A stretch of DNA of 64,000 nucleotides from Desulfobulbus alkaliphilus (GCF_016918545.1 NZ_JAFFQC010000012.1:1-64000), one strand, 5' to 3'; positions 25,529-33,869 are shown, counted from the first letter of the stretch. Translations and numbers: made by a program. The notes: generated by a model not told the origin, from the letters alone.

Positions 25529-27322
25529 ATGTTTACTGAACTCTGGTTACATCCTGCTCTGATTTTGATTGTCGGGGCGCTGATCTTGCCCCTGGTTAAA
25601 GGAGTGGCTCGCAAACCTTTCCTGATGCTGGTGCCTGTGCTCGCCTTTGCCGCAGTCCTGCTGATGGAACAGGGCACCTACGGAGTCTTCCCCTTTCTTG
25701 ACTGGAACCTGACCTTTGGGCGGGTAGATAAGCTCAGCCTGGTCTTTGCCTATATCATGACCCTGATGTGCATCATCGGCACCTTGTTCGGTCTGCACGT
25801 GGAAAATGATTATGAGTACATGGCCGCCTGGTTTTATGTAGCCGGCTCCCTCGGGGTTATCTTCGCCGGGGACTTCCTGGTCCTGTTCCTGTTCTGGGAA
25901 GTCATGGCCTTTTCCTCCGTGTTTCTGGTCTGGTTCCGCGGACGGCAGCAATCCCTGGCCGCGGGATACCGCTACCTGCTGGTCCACACCGCCGGGGGGC
26001 TCGCTCTCCTTGCAGGTATCGTTCTCCAATATCAGGCTACAGGCGACCTGAGTTTCAATCTTCTCGATGTCAGCAACCCTACGCTGGCGCTCTACCTGAT
26101 CCTGATAGGTTTTATCCTCAATGCAGCAGCGCCGCCTTTCCATGCCTGGCTGCCCGATGCCTATAGCGAGGCAACGGTGAGCGGTGCGGTCTTCATGTGT
26201 GCCTTCACCACCAAAACTGCGGTCTATGCCCTGGCTCGGGGATTTGCCGGTATGGAAATTCTTATTGCCCTGGGCGTCATGATGACCCTGTACGGGGTTA
26301 TCTACGCTACACTGGAAAACGATGGACGCCGATTGCTCTCCTATCATGTCATCAGCCAGGTAGGATTCATGGTTGCGGGAATAGGGATCGGTACCGAATT
26401 GGCTATTAACGGGGCCTGCGCACATGCCTTTGCCCACATCCTCTACAAGGCGCTGCTTTTTATGGGGGTTGGATCGGTCCTGTACATGACCGGTAAAAGT
26501 AAGCTCACCGAATTGGGTGGCTTATACAAAAAGATGCCTCTGGCCTTTCTGTTTACCCTGATCGGTGGTTTGTCGATCTCCGGGTTCCCCCTGTTATCCG
26601 GTTTTGTCAGCAAGTCAATGATTATTGCCGGTGGATTCGACGATCATCTGTACTGGGCCGCCTTTTTAATGATGCTGGCATCAGTGGGCACCTTTCTCTC
26701 CGTTGGCCTCAAAATGACGTACTTCATCTGGTTCGGCAAAAACAACTGTTCTCAGGAGACCTGGGATAAGGCCGCTGACCCCCCCATGCACATGAATTAT
26801 GCCATGGGGTTCACCGCCTTCCTTTGTTTCTTTATCGGCGTATACACACCCTATCTCTACAATATGCTGCCCTATGCAGTCGAGTACCGGCCTTATACCG
26901 CTTATCATCTTGCCGAAGTGATACAGATTCTCCTCTTCACCGCGCTGGCTTTTTTCCTCGTTGTCAAAAAGCTGGCCCCTAAACCGATGATCAGCCTCGA
27001 CGTCGACTGGTTCTATCGGATGAGTGGCAGCGTGTTCAAGGTCACCGCCGATCGCAGCATGACGTATGTCAACCAATGGGGACAGGAAACCCTGGCCGAA
27101 GCCATCCCCCATCGTCTCAATCGATTTTTCCTTGAAGGACCGGCCCGCCTCTGTCTGCTGGTGGTCAAGCCGATCTGGCAGTTGACTGGAGTTCGCATCG
27201 ACGGTCCTGATGGTGCTGAACATCGCTTTCTGGAAACTTTCAGTCGTTCTCTGTTCACCATCGGTTCCAGTGCCATCTTTACAGTGATCGTGTTGCTGGT
27301 GCTGCTGTATTCAATTATGTAG
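25529..27322 (+). CDS. Proton-translocating antiporter subunit, NuoL/MrpA-D family (third, long)
   Basis: 597 residues. A core of about 14 membrane segments holds the glutamate in LFWEVMAFSSVF and lysine in FTTKTAVYAL. The lysine normally found before PxHxWLP is replaced (LNAAAPPFHAWLPDAY). A C-terminal extension of about 150 residues (from MSLDVDWFYR-like positions, about 490) ends with a further hydrophobic anchor, recalling the lateral extension of NuoL-type subunits. Start ATG 25529 has AGAGGG six bases before it. The 150-base gap before it holds an imperfect inverted repeat (near 25392 and 25484). It ends the operon before a strong terminator. Confidence 0.9.
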   Translation: MFTELWLHPALILIVGALILPLVKGVARKPFLMLVPVLAFAAVLLMEQGTYGVFPFLDWNLTFGRVDKLSLVFAYIMTLMCIIGTLFGLHVENDYEYMAAWFYVAGSLGVIFAGDFLVLFLFWEVMAFSSVFLVWFRGRQQSLAAGYRYLLVHTAGGLALLAGIVLQYQATGDLSFNLLDVSNPTLALYLILIGFILNAAAPPFHAWLPDAYSEATVSGAVFMCAFTTKTAVYALARGFAGMEILIALGVMMTLYGVIYATLENDGRRLLSYHVISQVGFMVAGIGIGTELAINGACAHAFAHILYKALLFMGVGSVLYMTGKSKLTELGGLYKKMPLAFLFTLIGGLSISGFPLLSGFVSKSMIIAGGFDDHLYWAAFLMMLASVGTFLSVGLKMTYFIWFGKNNCSQETWDKAADPPMHMNYAMGFTAFLCFFIGVYTPYLYNMLPYAVEYRPYTAYHLAEVIQILLFTALAFFLVVKKLAPKPMISLDVDWFYRMSGSVFKVTADRSMTYVNQWGQETLAEAIPHRLNRFFLEGPARLCLLVVKPIWQLTGVRIDGPDGAEHRFLETFSRSLFTIGSSAIFTVIVLLVLLYSIM

Positions 27323-27344
27323 ACCAATAGGCCGTACTGTATTG

Positions 27345-27392
27345 GGCTGAAGGAGACGGACCAGATAACTGACCGTCTCCTTCAGCCTTCTT
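27345..27392 (+). terminator. Strong intrinsic terminator of the Mrp-type operon
   Basis: A perfect 15-bp stem, GGCTGAAGGAGACGG (27345-27359) with CCGTCTCCTTCAGCC (27373-27387), a 13-base loop, then TTCTTCTG. It begins 22 bases after the last stop codon. Confidence 0.85.
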
Positions 27393-27993
27393 CTGCCCGA
27401 ATAAAACACTTGGTCTTCTTTGCTCCCTCTGGCCCCACCATGACACAGGCAGCTTATCGCGAGTGTGGTGGGTTACCACATCCTCCATCTCTCAATTTAG
27501 CAAGAAATAACTCAGCCTCTCCAAAGGACTTTTTTTTTACCCAGTTGCATACAATCCCGCCGATCCGACAATCCTGACTCCGGTCGGCCGGTGCTACCGC
27601 TGAGCGACAATAACAGAACCAGCGTCCACCAGACCGAGCGTCAAAGCCATACCCCTGCCAATAAGCACCTGTCGACCGACAATACGCTGCTACTCCTACT
27701 CTTATCCTTCCACCACCCTTTTACTATTCCCAGAGACTGTTCACGGTCACTCCGCCGTTTCCTTGCACTTTTTATCGCAAATGCCTCTTTATCGCCCTAC
27801 CGGTTACGACTGAAATCCTTCACCATGGCAAGGGAATGGCAAACTCGTTTCTTCTAATCCTATACTTGTTGTTCCGCGTTTCTTATCAGGGCATGCAGAC
27901 ACTTTAGTTCAACTTACCCCAGGCACGACAGGCTTGATGGCAAAGTTTCAACCAATCTGCTCTGGAAAGTTAACGGCAACATGGGCAGTAAAT
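27393..27993. other. Gene-poor region between convergent operons
   Basis: About 600 bases with no supported gene. An 88-codon frame at 27591-27857 has no ribosome binding site and low-complexity content (LLLLLL) and was not accepted. A T-run is present near 27530. Confidence 0.4.
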
Positions 27994-28038
27994 AAAAAAA
28001 GGGATGCAGAAAGGCTGCCTGGCAGCCCTCCGCATCCC
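27994..28038 (-). terminator. Intrinsic terminator of TauE cassette A
   Basis: On the minus strand GGGATGCGGAGGGCTGCC is followed after one base by GGCAGCC and TTTCTGCATCCC, then seven T. Its counterpart at 30156-30200 is similar in sequence, showing that the duplication included the terminator. Confidence 0.8.
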
Positions 28039-28125
28039 AGTCTCAATCATGGTGATAAGGGGGGTGAGGATTTCAGGGCCCGATTATGCTCGGCCTCACA
28101 AAGTCCTTTACTCCCCCTTTATGTA

Positions 28126-28548
28126 TTAAAAACTAACTATCCCCGATGCAGCGATGAAGATAAACACTGCAACAAAAATACAAAACCCCGCATAGAGATA
28201 AATTTTCTCCATCGCATAGACAATGGCGGCTATGATCAGGGCAAAACCTGCCGAGGAGCACCCCAGAGCCAGTCCGAACTGGGTAAACCCATCACCGGTG
28301 AAAAAATTGTCCATCCAGAAGTGACCACCAGGAAAACCGCCGGCGACTATCATCCACACCTCTTCGGCAGAGTGTCCCTGGAAGATAGCTGCAAAGGTAA
28401 AATAAGGGTTCATCACATTGTCGTCAGGGTTGATCAAGGCGATCAACGGTCCGACTATGCAGATGAGGCAGGCAACAACGGTCAGGTAGTAGACGGCTTC
28501 GCCGTACACAATCTGGCCCTTGGGCATAATAGGTCGATCCGAACTCAT
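28126..28548 (-). CDS. 140-residue membrane protein paired with TauE/SafE (copy A)
   Basis: 140 residues with membrane segments near 18-40, 88-108 and 112-136 and a central soluble loop containing FFTGDGFTQFG and GGFPGGHFWMDNF. It resembles the small DUF1634-like proteins that accompany TauE/SafE permeases; that assignment is tentative. GAGGAT precedes the ATG. It follows the exporter (copy A) by 46 bases in the same operon. Copy B at 30281-30703 has the same length and is nearly identical. It is probably a partner subunit of the exporter. Confidence 0.8.
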   Translation of the reverse strand: MSSDRPIMPKGQIVYGEAVYYLTVVACLICIVGPLIALINPDDNVMNPYFTFAAIFQGHSAEEVWMIVAGGFPGGHFWMDNFFTGDGFTQFGLALGCSSAGFALIIAAIVYAMEKIYLYAGFCIFVAVFIFIAASGIVSF

Positions 28549-28594
28549 AACAATATCCTCCTAAGAAGTAACGCACTTCAAATGGCGTTATAAA

Positions 28595-29689
28595 TCAGTC
28601 AGTTGACTTGAGCACCTTGACAACATTGAAGATGACCCAGGTAAAAATAACAACAAAGACAACTCCGGTCATCCAGTTCGGTACCGGTTGAATGTAATCC
28701 AAACCGGTCAAACCTCTGGTCACCAGACCCCAGCAGGAGAATATCATAAAACCAATAAGCAGGTAGCGGACAAATCCAGCCTTGACCCGAATGAGGACGA
28801 TAGCGCCCAACAAGCCACCCATAACCTGGCCGACGAGCCAAGGAGCAGCGAAGATGGGAATGATGGCGCCCATCATGATGTAGGGCCAGACCGCGATGCA
28901 GTCACCCATGCCCAGTAACACACCGGAGTTGGCTGCAGCCACTTTCAAGGGCACACCCATGACCAGATTCTGGGCCGGGACAATGGCCCAGCCGGCACCC
29001 AGGCCGAAAAAACCTGAGAGGAGGCCAACACCGATGATACAGAGGAAAGCCCAGGGAGAACGTTTCAGGCCATAGTCCACGACCTTATTCAGGGACGGCT
29101 CGTAAAAAGGTTGGCGTAACTGCAGCGTTTCGGTAAGTTTGTCGGACTTGTCAACCTGTGGCCATTCGATCTTTTTACCGCCAAAGATAAAATAGAGCGC
29201 CAGAGTGAAGAGGATGACACCCAGAACGATGCGGACAAATCCCTCGCCAGCCTCACCCATGTGTTGCGCCACCAGAATGGCACCGTTGGCACCGCTAAAA
29301 GCACCGATGGCGAAAGCGCAGCAAAGAAAAACGCAGATGCGCATATTGGCAAGACCACTACGCATAAAAGGTCCAGTGGAGATGAGGCCACTGAACATGG
29401 CCACGATGAGACCGGTACCGCGGATAATCAGGCTGTCCACCGGGGTAAAGGCCAGCATGACCGGGGTGAACATGACCCCGCCACCAATGCCGCCCAACAC
29501 GCCCAAAAGAGCGATCACCAAACTCAATACGAAAAATGCGAAAAGCCAACCAACCACCGCTCCAGTGGCCATGCCCCCTTCAGGGGCCTCCGAGACGAAC
29601 GAGATGGTCGTCATAGCGGTGTACGTCAAGACCGTGACCAGAACCATTACAAATGTTTCCGGCCAGGGCGATTTCAACATTCTGCCCAT
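28595..29689 (-). CDS. TauE/SafE family permease (copy A)
   Basis: 364 residues, eight or more membrane segments. Both family repeats are visible: LGGIGGGVMFTPVMLAF and FFGLGAGWAIVPAQNLVMG. A cytoplasmic or periplasmic loop (GGKKIEWPQVDKSDKLTE) separates the halves. The start is set at the ATG with GGAGGT seven bases upstream (MGRMLKSPW), because the in-frame ATG at 29710 lacks a site and this choice makes copies A and B equal in length. It is distinct from the 434-residue exporter at 7108. The substrate is probably a sulfur oxyanion or organosulfonate by family, unproven. Confidence 0.9.
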   Translation of the reverse strand: MGRMLKSPWPETFVMVLVTVLTYTAMTTISFVSEAPEGGMATGAVVGWLFAFFVLSLVIALLGVLGGIGGGVMFTPVMLAFTPVDSLIIRGTGLIVAMFSGLISTGPFMRSGLANMRICVFLCCAFAIGAFSGANGAILVAQHMGEAGEGFVRIVLGVILFTLALYFIFGGKKIEWPQVDKSDKLTETLQLRQPFYEPSLNKVVDYGLKRSPWAFLCIIGVGLLSGFFGLGAGWAIVPAQNLVMGVPLKVAAANSGVLLGMGDCIAVWPYIMMGAIIPIFAAPWLVGQVMGGLLGAIVLIRVKAGFVRYLLIGFMIFSCWGLVTRGLTGLDYIQPVPNWMTGVVFVVIFTWVIFNVVKVLKSTD

Positions 29690-29723
29690 AAACTTACCTC
29701 CAACTGTCATGTAAAATTTTATT

Positions 29724-29819
29724 TCAACCTGTCAAAAAAATCACCGTGGTTGTCCACATCCGCTTGCACCTGTTCCGCTCGACGAATGCCTCTGCCCAAG
29801 GCGATTGCACGCTGCTCAT
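29724..29819 (-). CDS. Conserved 31-residue small ORF upstream of TauE copy A
   Basis: ATG at 29819 with GGAGGT seven bases upstream; stop at 29724-29726, 34 bases before the exporter start. The peptide begins MSSVQSPWAEAF and continues VERNRCKRMW. An ORF of identical length and position precedes copy B (31879-31974). By my count 22 of 31 residues are identical. In the core the two copies differ repeatedly at third codon positions without changing the residue (CCT/CCC, GAG/GAA, GTC/GTT, AGG/AGA, AAG/AAA), which argues for selection on the peptide. SPWxExFV echoes the N-terminus of the exporter itself (SPWPETFV). It could be a small protein or a leader peptide. Confidence 0.65.
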   Translation of the reverse strand: MSSVQSPWAEAFVERNRCKRMWTTTVIFLTG

Positions 29820-30155
29820 ACGAACACCTCCAACTGATTAATCTTTCGTTTCTAAATAAATTTATAATGAATATCCATTCATCTTTTACCGTAATTTGCG
29901 TAATTATCTTTTTTCACAGAGATTTGCAACGCAAAAAATGTCTTGTGTAAATATTCGCAACTTAACATATAAATATTTGATGTTTTTTTACTTGTCTTAA
30001 GTGGTTGTTTCTGAAAGCCCACTGGAGCCAACCCGCCATGCCGCAGTCCAGCAGCCAGGCAAAATACTGCTTAAAAAGTGCCGGGCCATTGATCACATAT
30101 TGCGGCCCCCGTTGATTGTCTGGATTTGCTAAAGCGAGGCAACCTGATCAGGCTC
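29820..30155. other. Upstream region of TauE cassette A, AT-rich
   Basis: No gene. On the minus strand TTGCAA (29924-29929), a 17-base spacer and TAATTA (29901-29906) could be the promoter of cassette A. The rest of this gap is not visibly related to the corresponding region of copy B. Confidence 0.35.
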
Positions 30156-30200
30156 AAAAAAAAAGGACGCAGAGAAGCTGCCTGGCAGCTCTCTGCATCC
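30156..30200 (-). terminator. Intrinsic terminator of TauE cassette B
   Basis: On the minus strand GGATGCAGAGAGCTGCC pairs with GGCAGCTTCTCTGCGTCC, followed by nine T. It is homologous to the terminator at 27994-28038; several base changes in one arm are balanced in the other. Confidence 0.8.
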
Positions 30201-30280
30201 TGGTCTCAAGCGTGAAAAGTGTGTAAAATACTGGAAGGACTATGTCCTCCGCGCAACACCCCTTGCCTGCTCTTTATGGA

Positions 30281-30703
30281 TTAAAATTGAACCAGCCCCG
30301 ATGCGGCGAGAAAAATAAAGGCTGACACAAAAAGACAAAATCCCGTATAAAGATAAATTTTCTCAAAGGCATAGACAACGGCGGCCACGATCAGGGCAAA
30401 ACCCGCCGAGGTGCACCCCAGGGCCAGACCGAACTGGGTAAAACCGTCACCAGTGAAAAAATTGTCCATCCAGAAATGACCGCCCGGAAAGCCTCCGCCC
30501 ACAATGGTCCAGACCTCCTGAGCGGAATGCCCCTGGAAGATGGCGGCAAAGGTGAAATAGGGGTTCATCACATTGTCTTCAGGGTCGATCAAGGCGATCA
30601 ATGGCCCGACGATGCAGACAAGACAGGAAACAACGGTCAGGTAGTAGACGACTTCGCCATACACAATCTGACCTTTGGGCATAATGGGTCGATCCGAATC
30701 CAT
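30281..30703 (-). CDS. 140-residue membrane protein paired with TauE/SafE (copy B)
   Basis: 140 residues, colinear with copy A (28126-28548), differing at scattered positions (for example MDSDRP against MSSDRP and EVVYYLTVVSCLVC against EAVYYLTVVACLIC). It has the same membrane topology and the same central FWMDNFFTGDGF segment. It lies 45 bases after exporter copy B. Function unknown; probable accessory subunit, possibly DUF1634-like. Confidence 0.8.
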   Translation of the reverse strand: MDSDRPIMPKGQIVYGEVVYYLTVVSCLVCIVGPLIALIDPEDNVMNPYFTFAAIFQGHSAQEVWTIVGGGFPGGHFWMDNFFTGDGFTQFGLALGCTSAGFALIVAAVVYAFEKIYLYTGFCLFVSAFIFLAASGLVQF

Positions 30704-30748
30704 ACCAACGTCCTCCTAATTAATAACGTATACTTAATGTGTTAAAGA

Positions 30749-31843
30749 TCAGTCCTTTGCCTTGAGCATTTTGATAACATTGTAGAGCACCCAGGAAAAG
30801 ATAATGGCAAAGACAATTCCGGTCATCCAGTGCGGTACCGGCTTAATGTAGCCCAAACCGGCCAGACCTCTGGTCACCAGACCCCAGCAGGAGAATATCA
30901 TGAAGCCGATGAGAAGGTAGCGGACGAATCCGGCCTTGACCCGGATGAGGACGATGGCACCCAAAAGGCCTCCCAGCACCTGACCCACAAGCCAGGGAGC
31001 GGCAAAGATGGGGATAATGGCACCCGTCATGATGTAAGGCCAGACCGCGATGCAGTCCCCCATGCCCAGCAGCACACCGGAGTTGGCCGCAGCCACTTTC
31101 AAGGGCACACCCATGACCAGGTTCTGGGCCGGGACAATGGCCCAACCGGCACCCAGCCCGAAAAAACCGGACAGGAGGCCAACCCCGACGATACAGAGAA
31201 AAGCCCAGCGGGAACGTTTCAGACCATAATCCACAACCTTATTCAGGGACGGCTCGTAAAAAGGCTGTCGCAACTGCAGCTTCTCGGTAAAATTATCCGC
31301 CTTGTCAACCTGCGGCCACTCGATCTTTTTGCCGCCAAAAATAAAATAAAGGGCCAGGGTGAAGAGGATGACTCCCAGGATCAGGCGGACAAATCCCTCA
31401 CCAGCCGCGCCCATGTGCTGCGCCACCAGGATGGCGCCGTTGGCACCCGTAAACGCACCGATGGCAAAGCCGCAGCAGAGAAAGACGGAGATGCGCATAT
31501 TGGCCAGACCGCTGCGCATGAAAGGCCCGGTGGAGATGAGACCGCTGAACATGGCCACGATGAGGCCGGTGCCACGAATAATCAGGCTGTCCACCGGAGT
31601 AAAGGCCAGCATGACCGGGGTGAACATGACCCCGCCGCCAATGCCGCCCAGCACAGCCAGGAGAGCAATCACCAGACTCAAAATGAAAAAAGCGAACAGC
31701 CAACCAACCACCGTACCGGTGGCCATACCCCCTTCAGGGGGTTCCACGACGAATGAAATGGTCGTCATGGCAGTGTACGTCAAGACCGTGACCAGAATCA
31801 TGATAAATGTTTCCGGCCAGGGCGATTTCAACACTCTTCTCAT
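30749..31843 (-). CDS. TauE/SafE family permease (copy B)
   Basis: 364 residues, nearly identical to copy A over the full length; the most variable parts are the N-terminus (MRRVLKSPW) and the last 30 residues. Both glycine-rich family motifs are intact. ATG 31843 has GGAGG eight bases upstream. A GTG 23 codons earlier in frame lies inside the small-ORF region and is not supported by copy A, where that frame is closed. The pair of exporters is a tandem duplication that has diverged but stayed functional. Confidence 0.9.
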   Translation of the reverse strand: MRRVLKSPWPETFIMILVTVLTYTAMTTISFVVEPPEGGMATGTVVGWLFAFFILSLVIALLAVLGGIGGGVMFTPVMLAFTPVDSLIIRGTGLIVAMFSGLISTGPFMRSGLANMRISVFLCCGFAIGAFTGANGAILVAQHMGAAGEGFVRLILGVILFTLALYFIFGGKKIEWPQVDKADNFTEKLQLRQPFYEPSLNKVVDYGLKRSRWAFLCIVGVGLLSGFFGLGAGWAIVPAQNLVMGVPLKVAAANSGVLLGMGDCIAVWPYIMTGAIIPIFAAPWLVGQVLGGLLGAIVLIRVKAGFVRYLLIGFMIFSCWGLVTRGLAGLGYIKPVPHWMTGIVFAIIFSWVLYNVIKMLKAKD

Positions 31844-31878
31844 ATAATTGCCTCCAACACTCATGTAAAATTTGGTTA

Positions 31879-31974
31879 TCAACCTGTTGAAAAAATCGTC
31901 ACGGTTGGCCACATCCGTTTGCTTCTGTTCCGCTCAACGAATGCTTCTAGCCAGGGCGACCGCTCACTACCCAT
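31879..31974 (-). CDS. Conserved 31-residue small ORF upstream of TauE copy B
   Basis: ATG at 31974 with GGGAGGA seven bases upstream; stop at 31879-31881, 35 bases before the exporter start. The peptide begins MGSERSPWLEAF and continues VERNRSKRMW. Length, position and core match the ORF upstream of copy A (29724-29819). Function unknown; it may be a leader peptide or a small subunit. Confidence 0.65.
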   Translation of the reverse strand: MGSERSPWLEAFVERNRSKRMWPTVTIFSTG

Positions 31975-32121
31975 GCACTTTCCTCCCTTTGTTAATTTTT
32001 CTATTGAGTTATCCATCCCAAAACGGATCCGTGGTTCTGTCTCTTGGCTGCGCTTGCAAATTGAATCTCGGGAACAGCAAGCAGATACCCGTGGTTCAAT
32101 GCATCCGCGCGCCTCGATTCA

Positions 32122-32249
32122 ACATGAAGCGTGCGGACGGACGCCCCGAAGGACGAATGATAAAGGGTACCATCAAGGATTCCACTGCAATTACAATGTG
32201 ATTACAGCAAGATATTCCCAAAACAAGCGTCCAGCCGTCACGGATTCAG
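32122..32249 (+). repeat. Dispersed repeat, left part missing
   Basis: Matches the right half of the 219-bp repeat: TGCGGACGGACGCCCCGAAGG, a variable middle, and the end CAAGCGTCCAGCCGTCACGG plus ATTCAG. The foldback portion is missing. Confidence 0.75.
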
Positions 32250-32438
32250 AGCGTGAATGACAGACGACAAATTGCAAAGATCAATCCTGACGAAGATTTC
32301 TCGGCAGGTCGGACGACCAACACCGCCCGTGACGCACGGTTTTCAGTGGTTTGTCCGATCACAACAAGAGCCAGATCTGAATCTTCCCCGGCGAGGGGGC
32401 ACAGGCCTGGCTGCATTAGACTTGCGTCAATGGAGAAT

Positions 32439-32464
32439 CGGTTCCCGTTTAAAAACGGGAACCG
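32439..32464. other. Perfect palindromic hairpin
   Basis: CGGTTCCCGTTT (32439-32450) and AAACGGGAACCG (32453-32464), a 12-bp stem with a two-base gap. It lies in gene-poor DNA and has no long T-run, so a terminator role is uncertain. Confidence 0.5.
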
Positions 32465-32509
32465 TTGTTCCTCCACGATAGCAACCGTCACAGACATCGA
32501 GATCGCGGC

Positions 32510-32791
32510 ATGAATTTACATGTTGACCGCGTTTTCGGATGTACTGTACAAATTTTTAGTAGTGGGTTGTTACTCGATCCGCTTGAAGAAGAGTTCGACC
32601 TACCATCAACTGCGAGGTACGTGGGCTAGGGGTAAGGTCGAAAAGGTGAAATTGTTGGTCAGGAAAACCAGTATGTTGCCCGATTGCGGATCGTTGAATT
32701 TGATAGGTCTGAGTTACACGGGTTCATCCGCGACCAGGCCATTGTGCTCAGCGGCCTGGCTGCGGATGAACCCGGTTGCCCGATTACTTGA
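32510..32791 (+). pseudogene. Decayed ORF with two in-frame stops
   Basis: A 94-codon frame begins MNLHVDRVFGCTVQIF and continues LLLDPLEEEFDLPS. It is interrupted by TAG (32627-32629) and TAA (32633-32635), then resumes as GEIVGQENQYVARLRIVEFD and SELHGFIRDQ. The sequence looks protein-like on both sides of the stops. It resembles the hypothetical frames often annotated across insertion-sequence remnants, but I cannot name a family. A large hairpin (32719-32774) is inside it. Confidence 0.3.
32719..32774. other. Long near-perfect hairpin
   Basis: CGGGTTCATCCGC (32719-32731) pairs with GCGGATGAACCCG (32762-32774), and CCAGGCC (32734-32740) with GGCCTGG (32753-32759). Two unpaired or wobble positions separate the stems; the loop is 12 bases. 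It may be an end or structural motif of a lost mobile element. Confidence 0.55.
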
Positions 32792-33327
32792 AAGAGAGTA
32801 CTACCTCCGACAAATCTGCAGAGTTATAAACCAAACGGCATAAAGTTTTTTCGTTTTTTATTACCATCGTCGGTCGTTGGCGCGAACCGCAAATGAATCG
32901 CGATTCAGATATTTAGGTTTTCGCCTTTTAACGATAAATTACCTTTTTCCAAGGAAATTAGCAAGACATAAAAACACGATTTCCAGCAGCAACGCCCGGC
33001 ATAAAACCTTTTGAAATTATTGCTTTTTTAACTGCCACCCTTTTTACCTTGATCGTTTTCCGCCAGAAGCCAACATCTCCTTTCCCGGAATCCGACGGGT
33101 CTAGGGAAAAACCATGGGCATCAAACGAAAAGCAGCCACGGGCACCCGCAAATTACAATTGCAATATATTGATTTGCATGCTAATCATTTGCAACCATGA
33201 TGCCGGTGCCGCATTGACGGTCATCCTTCCTGCAGTGCGACCACTGCCTGAGACCTCGACAACGTAGCCCCTGACGCAACCAATTTCGACGACAACCATT
33301 TCCAACCGTTTGGAAGAAGGAGGCTTT
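32792..33327. other. AT-rich intergenic region, no gene seen
   Basis: Nothing coding could be supported. The stretch is AT-rich and probably carries the promoter of the universal stress protein gene, though no clear -35/-10 pair could be chosen. Confidence 0.35.
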
Positions 33328-33789
33328 ATGCCAGAAATCAAAAGAATACTTTTGCCCCTGGTGTTTTCCGAGCATGACACATACGCCGCCGAATACGCCC
33401 GTCAAATCGCTCTGTGCGCCGGGGCCGAGGTCGACCTTGTCCACGTGACGCCTGAGGTCGATTTCGTCTATGGTCATGAGATGGCGTTGCAGGCCCTGCA
33501 CAAGGATTTCAAAGGCTATGAAAAAGAGGTGGCCGATAAACTCATGACCGCCTTTGCCGAAAAATCCCTGGCCGGGGTAGCCGTTGGGAACAAAGTCGTT
33601 CTGCAAGGCAACCCTTTTGATGAAATCATCAATTACGCCACCCACAACGATATTCAAATGATCATTATAGCCACCCATTGCCGCAAGGGCCTCGAAGCCC
33701 TGACCGTCGGTTCCGTTGCCGAACGGGTGATCAAAGGCTCCAGCATCCCGGTCCTGGCCGTCCATCCGCCTTGCCGTATTGGAGATTGA
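33328..33789 (+). CDS. Universal stress protein (UspA family)
   Basis: 153 residues, single Usp domain. ILLPLVFSEHD at the N-terminus and the C-terminal GSVAERVIKGSSIPVLAVHP are family features; the ATP-binding glycine motif (GxxGxxxxxxxGS) is degenerate (ATHCRKGLEALTVGSVAE). The start at 33328 is chosen because AGGAGG lies six bases upstream; an in-frame ATG six codons earlier has no such site. It is a single-gene unit followed by a perfect hairpin. Its role is stress survival in general terms; binding partner unknown. Confidence 0.88.
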   Translation: MPEIKRILLPLVFSEHDTYAAEYARQIALCAGAEVDLVHVTPEVDFVYGHEMALQALHKDFKGYEKEVADKLMTAFAEKSLAGVAVGNKVVLQGNPFDEIINYATHNDIQMIIIATHCRKGLEALTVGSVAERVIKGSSIPVLAVHPPCRIGD

Positions 33790-33831
33790 GGCAGCCACAC
33801 CCTTCATCCCCTGCAGTCAATCGATCCATCA

Positions 33832-33869
33832 ACAGGCCTGACCGTGTACTATTGCATGGTCAGGCCTGT
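33832..33869 (+). terminator. Hairpin after the universal stress protein gene
   Basis: Perfect 12-bp stem, ACAGGCCTGACC (33832-33843) with GGTCAGGCCTGT (33858-33869), about 40 bases after the stop. No strong T-run follows, so termination may be weak or the hairpin may stabilise the transcript. Confidence 0.55.

Noticed and set aside
27591-27857. 88-codon frame in the gap after the antiporter operon
   Set aside because: No ribosome binding site, a leucine run and no recognisable domain; likely chance.
31844-31912. N-terminal extension of TauE/SafE copy B from GTG 31912
   Set aside because: The corresponding frame in copy A is closed by a stop, and the internal ATG has a strong ribosome binding site that gives equal lengths for both copies.
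32520-32843. 107-codon frame overlapping the relic ORF
   Set aside because: Composition looks random and the overlapping frame at 32510 is more protein-like.
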